From: Paracoccus sp. R12_2
GTDB lineage: Bacteria; Pseudomonadota; Alphaproteobacteria; Rhodobacterales; Rhodobacteraceae
DNA length: 64,000 bases
Direction of reading: 5' to 3'
Assembly: GCF_017744015.1 (NCBI RefSeq)
Contig: NZ_JAGHRA010000003.1
Span: 1-64,000, forward strand
In this document: positions 1 to 7,135 of the stretch, piece by piece
How positions within the stretch are numbered: the stretch's first letter is position 1
How the letters are laid out: every line of letters begins with the position of its first letter
Position numbers and translations under genes: made by a program
Notes under the pieces: generated by a model
The model's input: only the letters and a program-made list of their open reading frames with translations
Databases searched by the model: none
Told to the model about the DNA's origin: nothing

Positions 1-118
1 TATGGAAGAGACCACTTCTTGACGGCGGAGCCCGCCTGGGCAACTATTCCAAAGGTATCCGGTCGCTCGGATGCCCCGTGATCTGACGTCTCAAACCGCG
101 TCTTGTTCCCGAGCTAGG
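1..118. other. Unassigned flank left of truncated IS
   Basis: These bases are not part of the IS3-type element that starts at about 119. The break falls directly after the Asn codon of the transposase motif IRVDN, after which the frame reads nine unrelated residues to a stop. I recognise no gene here. The stretch may be the end of another mobile element or older chromosomal DNA, and the window is too short to decide. Confidence 0.4.
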
Positions 119-675
119 ACGTTGTCGACTCGAATTGTCCTTGGGGCACCACGCCATTCGATGATCTGGTTCAGGGCTCGCACGACCCGTTCCGCAGGCA
201 GTGAGAAGTCGACCTCAATGCCCAGTCCTTCGCGATTGAAGTCGTCCAAAACATTCAGCAGCCGGAACTGCCGCCCATCCCCCAGCCTGTCAGCCATAAA
301 GTCCATCGACCACACTTCGTTTGGCGCCTCTGGAACCGCCAGTTCATCGGGTTTCTCCCGCTTCAGACGCTTGCGCGGCTTGATCCGCAGGTTCAGCTCC
401 AGTTCGCGATAGATCCGATACACCCGCTTGTGGTTCCAGCCATGTCCCTGGACGTTACGCAGATACAGGAAGCACAGGCCAAAGCCCCAAGTCTTCTTCG
501 CCGTCGTCAGCCCGAGGAGCAAATCGGCGATCTGCTCGTTCTCATCGTCCAGCTTCGGGCTATATCGATAGCACGTCTCGCTGACCTCGAACGCCCGGCA
601 CGCCAGCGCTATGCTGACGCCCTTCATCGCCACCGCTTTCACGGCCAACTCTCGGCGTTGAGCTGGCCGTATCAT
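91..675 (-). pseudogene. IS3-family transposase OrfB, 3'-truncated
   Basis: This is the catalytic DDE subunit, entered from OrfA by -1 slippage on the A7 run. An HTH_21-like region is followed by the rve integrase core with [14 protein letters not shown] (first catalytic Asp) and [17 protein letters not shown]. The second Asp is in IRVDN, after which similarity stops and the frame ends in VLAREQDAV. The expected GPEF segment and the catalytic Glu further on are missing, so the protein cannot transpose. The real element ends at about 119; bases 91-118 are foreign sequence read through. Confidence 0.8.
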
Positions 676-1008
676 TTTTTTCCGAGCGCCTCCTTGAGCA
701 GATCGTTTTGCATGCTGACGTCGGCGTACATGCGCTTCAGACGCCGGTTCTCCTCGGCCATCGCCTTCATCTCACTGATGAGACTGGCGTCCATGCCGCC
801 ATACTTTGCCCGCCACTTGTACAGCGTGGCGCTGCTCATCCCATGCTCGCGGCACAGCTCGGCGGCAGGCACACCGCCCTCCATCTGGCGCAGCACACCC
901 ATGATCTGGGCTTCTGTGTATCGTGTCTTCTTCATCGGAATCTCCTCAGTCATCCTGCCGAGAAAATTCTACTTCCGCATCCCGTTAAGATCGGGGGGGA
1001 TTACCGCA
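119..1008 (-). mobile_element. Truncated IS3-family insertion sequence
   Basis: The element reads on the minus strand. Its upstream terminus lies near 1008, where a C-rich inverted-repeat-like end precedes a short leader and orfA. It then carries orfA and orfB in the overlapping arrangement typical of the IS3 family. The downstream end is missing: orfB is broken at about 119, before the last catalytic Glu and the right inverted repeat. It is therefore a dead copy. The exact outer end at 1008 is inferred from the start of the C-run and was not confirmed with a second copy or a target-site duplication. Confidence 0.75.
672..935 (-). CDS. IS3-family transposase OrfA (HTH protein)
   Basis: Predicted 87-residue DNA-binding subunit of an IS3-type transposase. 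The N-terminus ([16 protein letters not shown]) and the helix-turn-helix segment [22 protein letters not shown] are typical. They are followed by a leucine-zipper-like stretch with [12 protein letters not shown] chose the ATG at 935 because GAGGAG stands six bases ahead of it; an in-frame ATG at 953 would add MTEEIP. The gene ends in ...GKK-stop inside an A7 run (675-681), the classic slippery site from which IS3 elements make an OrfAB fusion by -1 frameshifting. Confidence 0.85.
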   Translation of the reverse strand: MKKTRYTEAQIMGVLRQMEGGVPAAELCREHGMSSATLYKWRAKYGGMDASLISEMKAMAEENRRLKRMYADVSMQNDLLKEALGKK

Positions 1009-1135
1009 GCATCGATGAGAGCCGATCGGCGGACGACCTGCTGCGCCACGACGCGATCTTTTCGATCGGTCTCGCCGTTCGGATGCTTTCAAGGCCTGCG
1101 TTCCGGCTCGGCTAGCAATCGGGGCCGCCAGCTGG

Positions 1136-2047
1136 TCATCGTCGAACGGACCGAGTCTTTGGTGGCGTGATCCGATCACCCTTCGCCAAGATGTAGTCGG
1201 CGATCTTGTGCCCGAGGGGATGGGGCCCCGCCCACAGCATGTAGTAGATCGGGACACCTCGCGTGTTCCTGACGACACTCGGTGTGGCGGCGTGGCCGAA
1301 CAAGGTCTTCAGGCGGCCGACGTAGTGGTCAAGAAGCCGCTTGGCTGCATCGTCAACCTTGTGGCGGGTCGTATCCCCGAAGAGGTCGGTGCGCTCTGCA
1401 TAGACGAGGCTCTCCCAGTCCGCACCGCCAAAGCAGCCGTTCAGCCCCGCGCGCCAACCATCCGGTATGTCGCCCGACCGGGTGATCAATCTGTTGATGG
1501 CCATTCCAAGCGGGAAATTGATGATCACCTCAAACCTCTTGGTTGACCCTAAGGCTGCGACGGTTTGCCAGTCCAGGTGGGGGCCATAAGGATCGAGGAA
1601 AGCAACGCCCCTTGTGTTCCGCCCTGCTATCCGCGGGACCAGCTTCTGGATCAATTCGTTCGCGTCGCCAACCTGAACGCTGATCTTTCGAGCCGGGTAC
1701 TCGGTCCTCAGGCCCTCGAGAAGGGCCGCGCGCCCTGCATCTGCATCAAAGAAATGGTATTGGGTGAAGGGGTTTTCGAGGGCGAGGGCTCGGTGCGGGG
1801 AGCCTTCGATGAACTGCTCCTCGGACAGAACGAACTCGTCATCAAGAAGCTGAAGGTCTTCGTCATCAGCACCGGCCCAGGCGTCGCGGATTCTTGACCG
1901 TCCCGCGCCGGCGAATGCGTCGACGTAGACCAGTTCGAAGGACTGTTTCTTCAGCGCAATGGTGTAAGCGTGAAGATATGCCTCGAGGCCATCGAGCTTT
2001 TGCCGAGCCCATGGGCCAACGGTATTTTCAACATGCGATTTCTTCAA
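1136..2047 (-). CDS. tcmP: Three-Cys-motif partner protein TcmP
   Basis: A 303-residue protein resembling the TcmP family, which is defined by its constant pairing with three-Cys-motif (Gp37/Gp68-like) proteins. Here the partner lies 27 bases upstream on the same strand. Visible motifs are VDAFAGAG at about residues 42-49, like motif I of Rossmann methyltransferases, and FLDPYG at about 151-155, like a DPPY-type motif IV. A nucleotide- or SAM-binding fold is therefore likely, but the substrate is unknown. The only workable in-frame start is TTG at 2047, which overlaps a short ATG-started frame from upstream, so translation may be coupled. The gene lies between a truncated IS and tRNA-Ser, which suggests horizontal transfer. 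Confidence 0.75.
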   Translation of the reverse strand: MKKSHVENTVGPWARQKLDGLEAYLHAYTIALKKQSFELVYVDAFAGAGRSRIRDAWAGADDEDLQLLDDEFVLSEEQFIEGSPHRALALENPFTQYHFFDADAGRAALLEGLRTEYPARKISVQVGDANELIQKLVPRIAGRNTRGVAFLDPYGPHLDWQTVAALGSTKRFEVIINFPLGMAINRLITRSGDIPDGWRAGLNGCFGGADWESLVYAERTDLFGDTTRHKVDDAAKRLLDHYVGRLKTLFGHAATPSVVRNTRGVPIYYMLWAGPHPLGHKIADYILAKGDRITPPKTRSVRR

Positions 2048-2074
2048 TGATAGCGGTACTCCATGCGAAATGGT

Positions 2075-2833
2075 TCACGCTGAAATCTGATCGAGGATCG
2101 GCTTCGGGACGATTTGCCACGGAAAGCCGTTCCATTCCTCACCATCGAGCAGACGCCCGCCCGACTTCGGACGGGCGCCACCCCATTGTTTGAAGAAGAA
2201 AGCGACGTCGTCACGTTCGCAGATGTCCCGGATCTGGCGGGCCCAGCTTTCGTCCATGGGCCGAGCCCGGGGCCCGCTCTCCCCCCCGACGATGGCCCAC
2301 GCGACGCCCTGCAGATCGACATCCCCGACCGGTCCGAGCAGCGGCTCGAACGAGATGAAGCGCGCGTCGGAATTGATCTGCTTCAGGTGCTCGATCCGGC
2401 TCGCGTGCGCGGCGTTCTCGACAGAAACGCCGAGCCAGATGTGCCGAGGGATCGGCCCTCCATCATATCGCTTCCGAACGTAGTTGCGCATGAGCGAGCT
2501 GCGCTTGGTCAGCACCTGGTAGACGTGCCAGTCCGCCTGCTCCATGGCGTCGAACACCGCGTCGATGAATGTACGGTCGATGTCCTTGTGGAAGAGGTCG
2601 CTCATCGAGTTCACGAAGATCATCCGCGGCTTTTTCCAGAGCACGGGCTGCTTCAGCCTCGACGGCCATAGTGTCAGGTCAAAGCCCTGCTCGTAGGGGT
2701 GTCCAGGGATCCCACGCCAGCGCTCTGCGAACCGCTCGGCGTAGCAGTTGTCACAACCGGGACCGACCTTGGTGCAGCCCGTCACCGGGTTCCACGTCGC
2801 GTCCGTCCATTCGATGTCTGACTTCTGGGCCAA
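2075..2833 (-). CDS. Phage Gp37/Gp68-like three-Cys-motif protein
   Basis: A 252-residue protein of the Gp37/Gp68 family (DUF5131), found in phages and islands and often beside TcmP. The N-terminus carries SDIEWTDATWNPVTGC followed by Cys27 and Cys30-Tyr, a C-X6-C-X2-C cluster that may bind a metal or an Fe-S cluster, as in radical-SAM-like folds. Further conserved stretches are FVNSMSDLFH, YQVLTKR, WLGVSVEN, VGGESGPRARP and FFFKQWGG. It starts with ATG and is the first gene of a two-gene unit with the TcmP-like gene. The biochemical role is unknown. RNA or nucleotide modification is only a guess from the folds. Confidence 0.8.
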   Translation of the reverse strand: MAQKSDIEWTDATWNPVTGCTKVGPGCDNCYAERFAERWRGIPGHPYEQGFDLTLWPSRLKQPVLWKKPRMIFVNSMSDLFHKDIDRTFIDAVFDAMEQADWHVYQVLTKRSSLMRNYVRKRYDGGPIPRHIWLGVSVENAAHASRIEHLKQINSDARFISFEPLLGPVGDVDLQGVAWAIVGGESGPRARPMDESWARQIRDICERDDVAFFFKQWGGARPKSGGRLLDGEEWNGFPWQIVPKPILDQISA

Positions 2834-3166
2834 CTGCTCGCCTCACACTTTTTCACAACGGTAACACGCGGCTGACTCAGCACAAAGCACGAACAGCGGC
2901 TGGGGTGAGATTGGTCCCAGCTGCAGCCGAACCGCGGCGCAACGGGCGGGGTTCGATCTCTGTTCCATCCGCCATCCAGATGGATTTTCCAAATCGCGTG
3001 CATCACGGACTTCGAAAGATCACTTGAAAGCAATGACTTAAAGCTGTTCACCGGAAGCTCGGCGGTTAACAGGTCCGGAGAATATCGACCCGGAGAGAAC
3101 GCGTGTGCGCCCTTCGGGACGTGGACCGGTTAACAGCCCCTCCCGCATAACCCTCGAAAACAACGG
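2834..3166. other. Intergenic region between island pair and tRNA-Ser
   Basis: About 330 bases with no convincing gene. It holds the presumed promoter of the minus-strand Gp37/Gp68-tcmP pair. I found no integrase remnant and no obvious second copy of the tRNA-Ser 3' end. Confidence 0.5.
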
Positions 3167-3188
3167 AAAAATCCGGCCGCAGCCGGAT
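3167..3188 (-). terminator. Intrinsic terminator after tRNA-Ser
   Basis: A perfect 7-bp stem (ATCCGGC / GCCGGAT, 3171-3188) with a four-base loop is followed on the minus strand by a T run. It lies 27 bases past the tRNA 3' end in the right orientation. Confidence 0.75.
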
Positions 3189-3214
3189 CAGGAGAACGCT
3201 TTCGCGAGGGCAAG

Positions 3215-3304
3215 TGGCGGAGCGAGAGGGATTCGAACCCTCGAGACGGTTTCCCGCCTACACACTTTCCAGGCGTGCGCCTTCGACCACTCGGCCACCG
3301 CTCC
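3215..3304 (-). tRNA. tRNA-Ser (anticodon GGA)
   Basis: A 90-nt class II tRNA including an encoded CCA (3215-3217 on this strand). The acceptor stem GGAGCGG pairs with the 3' end. The D-arm has GGCCGAGTGG, the anticodon loop reads CTGGAAA with anticodon GGA, a long serine-type variable arm follows, and the T-loop is GGTTCGAATCC. The 3' end faces the IS/TcmP block, so this gene is a plausible integration target. Confidence 0.95.
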
Positions 3305-3343
3305 GACGGCGCCGGTCTAACGGGTGGCGCAAAGGCGTGCAAG

Positions 3344-3994
3344 TCAGAGATTTGAAATTCGCTTCTGAAGCTCGGCCAATTGACGGCGTATCTCGTCCAT
3401 GTCCTGCTGATCGGACGGGTCAGAATCGGACGACTTCACGCGCGACTTGGCGGCGCCGTCAGGTCCAGGACGGGAACCGGGTCCATTCTGCCCTGCCTTC
3501 CCGGACGCGGGATCCGTGTCAAGATCCTCGGGTTCGGGGCCTGAAGCGCCGCCGTGCCAGCCCCCCATCATGGCCTTGAGGAACATGCGCTGCTGGCGCT
3601 GCATCGCGTCGAAGCCCGGCATGTTGGCCATCGGGTTCGGAATTGTCGCCATGTTCTCCATCAGCTTGGACTGGCCATCGCGCAACATCTCGAAGCTGGC
3701 GGCCAGGAACTGCGGCACCACGGATTGGGCACTGGTGGTATAGCTGCGCACCAGATCGGTCAGCACGTCTATCGGCAGGACATTCTCGCCCCTGCCCTCA
3801 TGCTCGGCGATGATCTGCAACAGGTACTGCCGGGTCAGATCGTCGCCCGATTTCAGATCGACGATCTTCACTTCTCGACCATCGCGGATGAAGGACGCGA
3901 TATCGTCCAGCGTCACATAGTCACTGGTTTCGGTATTATAGAGCCGCCGACTGGCATATCTCTTTATCAGCAGCGGCTTGGCGTCTGCGGGCAT
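3344..3994 (-). CDS. phaR: PHA synthesis repressor PhaR
   Basis: A 216-residue regulator of polyhydroxyalkanoate synthesis. The N-terminal PHB/PHA accumulation DNA-binding domain is clear (IKRYASRRLYNTETSDYVTL, then IVDLKSGDDLTRQYLLQII). It is followed by the PHB_acc region (LPIDVLTDLVRSY, PQFLAASFEMLRDGQ) and a low-complexity, Gly/Pro/Asp-rich tail. In the family the protein binds both DNA and PHA and leaves the DNA when polymer appears. I chose the ATG at 3994 because GAGGGG stands six bases ahead; the ATG at 4012 has its purine run too close. A CTGC-N3-GCGG site at 4068-4078 suggests autoregulation. Confidence 0.9.
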   Translation of the reverse strand: MPADAKPLLIKRYASRRLYNTETSDYVTLDDIASFIRDGREVKIVDLKSGDDLTRQYLLQIIAEHEGRGENVLPIDVLTDLVRSYTTSAQSVVPQFLAASFEMLRDGQSKLMENMATIPNPMANMPGFDAMQRQQRMFLKAMMGGWHGGASGPEPEDLDTDPASGKAGQNGPGSRPGPDGAAKSRVKSSDSDPSDQQDMDEIRRQLAELQKRISNL

Positions 3995-4067
3995 TTTCGG
4001 CCCCTCTTGCATTTCCTTTCGTGCATGATGGGTGCAGCACCGCGAAAAGGCAAAGAAAAATTATGCG

Positions 4068-4078
4068 CTGCCCGGCGG
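4068..4078. promoter_or_regulatory. Possible PhaR operator upstream of phaR
   Basis: CTGC-CCG-GCGG differs at one base from the CTGC-N3-GCAG dyad ascribed to PhaR of Paracoccus denitrificans. It lies about 75 bases upstream of the phaR start. Confidence 0.4.
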
Positions 4079-4104
4079 TTGCGCCGCGCCGCCCCTTCGC
4101 TACG

Positions 4105-4133
4105 AAAAAAGGGGACGGTCACCCGCCCCCTTT
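4105..4133 (-). terminator. Intrinsic terminator after phaP
   Basis: On the minus strand an AAAGGGGGCGG...CCGTCCCCTTT hairpin with one small mismatch runs into a T6 tract. It lies 26 bases after the phasin stop and would separate phaP from phaR transcription. Confidence 0.75.
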
Positions 4134-4158
4134 CAATGCTTCTACGCTGTAGCTGCGA

Positions 4159-4611
4159 TTACTTCGCGGCAGCGCTGCTGGCTTTCTTGACAGCAGCCTG
4201 GGTTTCGCGCGTTGCCTTTTCGGCAGCTTTCTGCACGTCCGAGGACATGTCCTTGCCGGCGGTCAGCATCAGGTCGACGGTGTCCATCTGGACCTTCTTC
4301 GCGACTTCGGCGAAGGCGGCCATGTGTTCGGCAGCCACTTCAGCCGAGGCCGAAGCATAGTCGCTGAACGACTTGGCGTATTCGGAAGGCTCTTCCTTCA
4401 CGACGGCCAGTTCGCCCATGCGCGAAATGCTGTCCTTGGCCCACTGGGCCGAAATCTCGGTCGAACGCTCGGCGGCGGTCAGGGCCACCTTGGCCAGACG
4501 CTCGCCCAGGGCGCTTTGCGATTTCATGGCGTCCTGCATCGACGAGGTGTCGATCGGGAAGTTCGCCATCATGTCCTGCATCGTCTTGGTGAAATCAGGG
4601 GTCTTTGCCAT
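4159..4611 (-). CDS. phaP: Phasin family protein PhaP
   Basis: A 150-residue amphipathic helical granule-coat protein. It is rich in Ala, Glu, Lys and Met, with no signal peptide. It contains the phasin-type stretch AEVAAEHMAAFAEVAKKVQMDTVDLM and ends in an Ala/Lys tail (ETQAAVKKASSAAAK). Phasins cover PHA granules and set their number and size. The ATG at 4611 lies eight bases after AGGAG; the GTG at 4620 overlaps that SD and is not usable. It lies between phaC and phaR, with two PhaR-like sites in its promoter and a terminator behind it, so it can be expressed alone at a high level. Confidence 0.88.
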   Translation of the reverse strand: MAKTPDFTKTMQDMMANFPIDTSSMQDAMKSQSALGERLAKVALTAAERSTEISAQWAKDSISRMGELAVVKEEPSEYAKSFSDYASASAEVAAEHMAAFAEVAKKVQMDTVDLMLTAGKDMSSDVQKAAEKATRETQAAVKKASSAAAK

Positions 4612-4694
4612 CTCGGTCACTCCTTTTGTCGCGGCCCCGTTCTTGGGAGGGGTAAGGCTGGCCGCGATCCATTAACGTACCGACAATATGCATG

Positions 4695-4733
4695 CTGCAG
4701 CGCGGCATTTCAACCCCGAATGCTGCGCTGCAG
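4695..4733 (-). promoter_or_regulatory. Tandem PhaR-type operators upstream of phaP
   Basis: A perfect CTGC-GCT-GCAG dyad lies at 4723-4733, and a second copy with one mismatch (CTGC-AGC-GCGG) at 4695-4705. They are 28 bases apart (start to start), roughly three helical turns, as expected for cooperative repression of phaP. The site consensus is known from the P. denitrificans system; occupancy here is inferred. Confidence 0.6.
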
Positions 4734-4800
4734 CAAAAAATTCACGTAGCATAGGCAGGTTCGTGCAAGCCTTTGGCAAGGTTGCATTCAAGACGGCTGT

Positions 4801-7002
4801 TCAGCCTGCGCGTTCATGAACATAGCTGCCTGGCGCCGGCAAGATCTCGCGTTCCGGCGTCCTTGCCGGCACCATTCTGCCGGCGCGCTCGGCCAGCCAC
4901 TCGCCCCAACGGGGCCACCAGCTGCCCGCAACAAAACCGGCCGATTCGCGCCACGCCTCGTGCCCATGGTCGAAATCCGCGCCGCCGGCATAGTGGCCGT
5001 ATTTCTTCTTGCTGGGCGGATTGACGATGCCCGCGATATGCCCGGACTCGGACAGAAGGAAGGTCTTGTCGGGCGCCCCCATCTGCGCGACCCCCCGCCA
5101 GCAATCCTTCCACGGCGCAATGTGGTCGCCTTCGCATGCCACGGAACAGAGCGGCGTCTTGACATCCGACAGATGAAGCCGGTGCCCCATCAGGTCGAAA
5201 CCATCGGTGGCGAACGCGTTCTTCTGGCACAGAAAGCGCAGATACTGCATCGCCATCCGACCCGGCAGGTTGGTGCTGTCGCCGTTCCAGAACAGCAGAT
5301 CGAATGCCGGCGGCGTCTCGCCCAGCATGTAGCTGCGCACTGCCGGCCCCCAGACCAGATCATTCGCCCTCAGAAAGCTCATCGTGCGGGACATCAGCTG
5401 CGCGCGCAGCAGGCCGTGGCGCTGAACCTCGTCCGCGATGCCGTTGACGAAATCGTCCTGCAGGAAGGTCGTGAATTCTCCCTGATCCGAGAAATCGGTC
5501 AATGTCGTGAACAATGTCGCAGCATTCACGCGATCATCGCCGCGCTTGTTCAGCAGCGCCAGTGTCAGCGCCAGCGTGGTTCCGGCGATGCAGTATCCGA
5601 CCACGTTCAGCTTGGGCTGGCCGGTCAGTTCGCGGACCTTGTCCATCGCATCCAGATAGGCGGCGATATAGTCCTCCATGCCAATATCGGCATAGCTGGT
5701 GTCCGGATTCTTCCAACTGACCACGAACAGCGTATGGCCCTGATCCAGCAGCCAGCGGATCAGGCTGTTCTGCGGCTTCAGATCGAGAATGTAGAACTTG
5801 TTGATCCAGGGCGGGAAGATCATCAGCGGCAGTTCGTGAACCTGATCCGTCGTCGGCTTGTACTGGATCAGTTCCAGAAGCGGGGTCCTGTGCACGACGC
5901 TGCCCTCGGCGGTGCCGATGTTTTCGCCCACGGTGAAGGCATCCGTATCGGCCAGGGACACGATCATCTCGCCACCGTGCTGCTCGACATCGCGCACCAG
6001 GTTTTCCAGCCCGCGCACAAGGCTTTCGCCTTCGGTCTCAATGGCCTTTTCAAGCGCGTCCGGATTCGTTGCCAGAAAATTGGTGGGGGACATCATGTCG
6101 ACGACCTGCTTGGTCATCCAGTCCACCCTGCGCCGGGCGACCTGATCGGGCAGTTCCAGTTCGGCAGAGGCATCCTGCAGCGCGCGCGCGTTGATCAGAT
6201 ACTGGTTCTTGACGAAGTTGAAGTAAGGATGGCTTTGCCAAAGCGGGTTCTGAAACCGCTTGTCCGCCGGTGCGTCATCATCGGGGGCGGTCAGTTGCCC
6301 GCGTGCAAGCGCAAGCTGGGCGCGCGTGTAGTGCTTCAGCGTTTCGCCCCAATAGGATACCTGCTGTTCGATCACGCGCGCCGGCTGTTCGGCCAGCGCC
6401 TTCATCCACGCCCCGGCTGCCGTCATCATCAACTCGGGGCCCGGCGCCTCGACGCCCGGATTGGGCAGCGCGCGTTCACTCAGTGCGGTCACCAGTCGAT
6501 GCCCCAATGCCTCGATACGCTCGATATTCTCGGCAAGCCTGCGGGCGGTCGGCGCGCTGCCCGCCATGAACATCGCCTCGGCGGCCTCGGCAGCGGTCTG
6601 TGCGCCCGAACCGATGTCGGGCGTTTCGTCTGTCTGTCGCGCCTCTGCGTCGCTTGCAGCCGATGACGCAGCCTTGGTGACCGAGGGCTCGGCCTTGGGT
6701 CGCGCGGTCTTTAGGCTTCGCACCGGCCTATCGGGTTTTTGCTGCACCGCAGCATCGGCTGCTTCGCTGGCCCTTGCCGTTGCCTTCGGCGTCGGATCTG
6801 CGGCGCGGCTACGGGGCTTGGAGGCCGGTTTCGGCGATGTCGCTGCGGTCGCCTTCTTGGCGTCCGACCCACGGCGTCGCGTGGCTTTCGCGCCCGCTTC
6901 CGTCTTGCCATTATCTTCAGGCTTCAAAGGCTTTCCGGAAGTTGCTTTTCGGCCAGTCTGACGAGTTGGCTTCTTTCCCGTCGGGCCCGTCTCGCTTGCC
7001 AT
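4801..7002 (-). CDS. phaC: Class I polyhydroxyalkanoate synthase PhaC
   Basis: A 733-residue cytoplasmic, granule-bound enzyme that polymerises (R)-3-hydroxyacyl-CoA. The conserved PhaC_N and alpha/beta-hydrolase parts occupy about residues 200-733. The lipase-like box is GYCIAGT with nucleophile Cys471, Asp626 is in GDHIAPW, and His655 is in SESGH; PPWINKFYILDL is also typical. Class I synthases are usually about 590-620 residues. Here the first 130 or so residues are an extra Lys/Ala/Pro/Thr-rich, histone-like tail. The ATG at 7002 has GGGGGAG nine bases ahead. It is divergent from phaZ and followed by phaP and phaR. Confidence 0.95.
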   Translation of the reverse strand: MASETGPTGKKPTRQTGRKATSGKPLKPEDNGKTEAGAKATRRRGSDAKKATAATSPKPASKPRSRAADPTPKATARASEAADAAVQQKPDRPVRSLKTARPKAEPSVTKAASSAASDAEARQTDETPDIGSGAQTAAEAAEAMFMAGSAPTARRLAENIERIEALGHRLVTALSERALPNPGVEAPGPELMMTAAGAWMKALAEQPARVIEQQVSYWGETLKHYTRAQLALARGQLTAPDDDAPADKRFQNPLWQSHPYFNFVKNQYLINARALQDASAELELPDQVARRRVDWMTKQVVDMMSPTNFLATNPDALEKAIETEGESLVRGLENLVRDVEQHGGEMIVSLADTDAFTVGENIGTAEGSVVHRTPLLELIQYKPTTDQVHELPLMIFPPWINKFYILDLKPQNSLIRWLLDQGHTLFVVSWKNPDTSYADIGMEDYIAAYLDAMDKVRELTGQPKLNVVGYCIAGTTLALTLALLNKRGDDRVNAATLFTTLTDFSDQGEFTTFLQDDFVNGIADEVQRHGLLRAQLMSRTMSFLRANDLVWGPAVRSYMLGETPPAFDLLFWNGDSTNLPGRMAMQYLRFLCQKNAFATDGFDLMGHRLHLSDVKTPLCSVACEGDHIAPWKDCWRGVAQMGAPDKTFLLSESGHIAGIVNPPSKKKYGHYAGGADFDHGHEAWRESAGFVAGSWWPRWGEWLAERAGRMVPARTPEREILPAPGSYVHERAG

Positions 7003-7109
7003 ATCGCAATTCTCCCCCTAAAAACACTATGATCATACGCGCAGGGCAGGCGCAGGGTAAACCCGGCTTATGCCGACACCTTCACCCTTCACCGGCCACA
7101 CGAAACGCG

Positions 7110-7120
7110 CTGCGGCGCAG
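7110..7120. promoter_or_regulatory. PhaR-type operator between phaC and phaZ
   Basis: A perfect CTGC-GGC-GCAG dyad lies 16 bases upstream of the likely phaZ ATG (7136) and about 110 bases upstream of phaC. It matches the sites before phaP and would let PhaR govern the divergent phaZ/phaC region. Confidence 0.5.
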
Positions 7121-7135
7121 CAAATGGTGGATCGA

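Noticed and set aside
3215..3304. Duplicate of the tRNA-Ser 3' end as a second attachment site
   Set aside because: I looked through 1-3200 for a repeat of the acceptor/T-arm sequence and found none; the island idea is kept only as inference.
4816..6666. A long plus-strand open frame opposite phaC
   Set aside because: Antisense shadow of an unambiguous PHA synthase with its catalytic triad.
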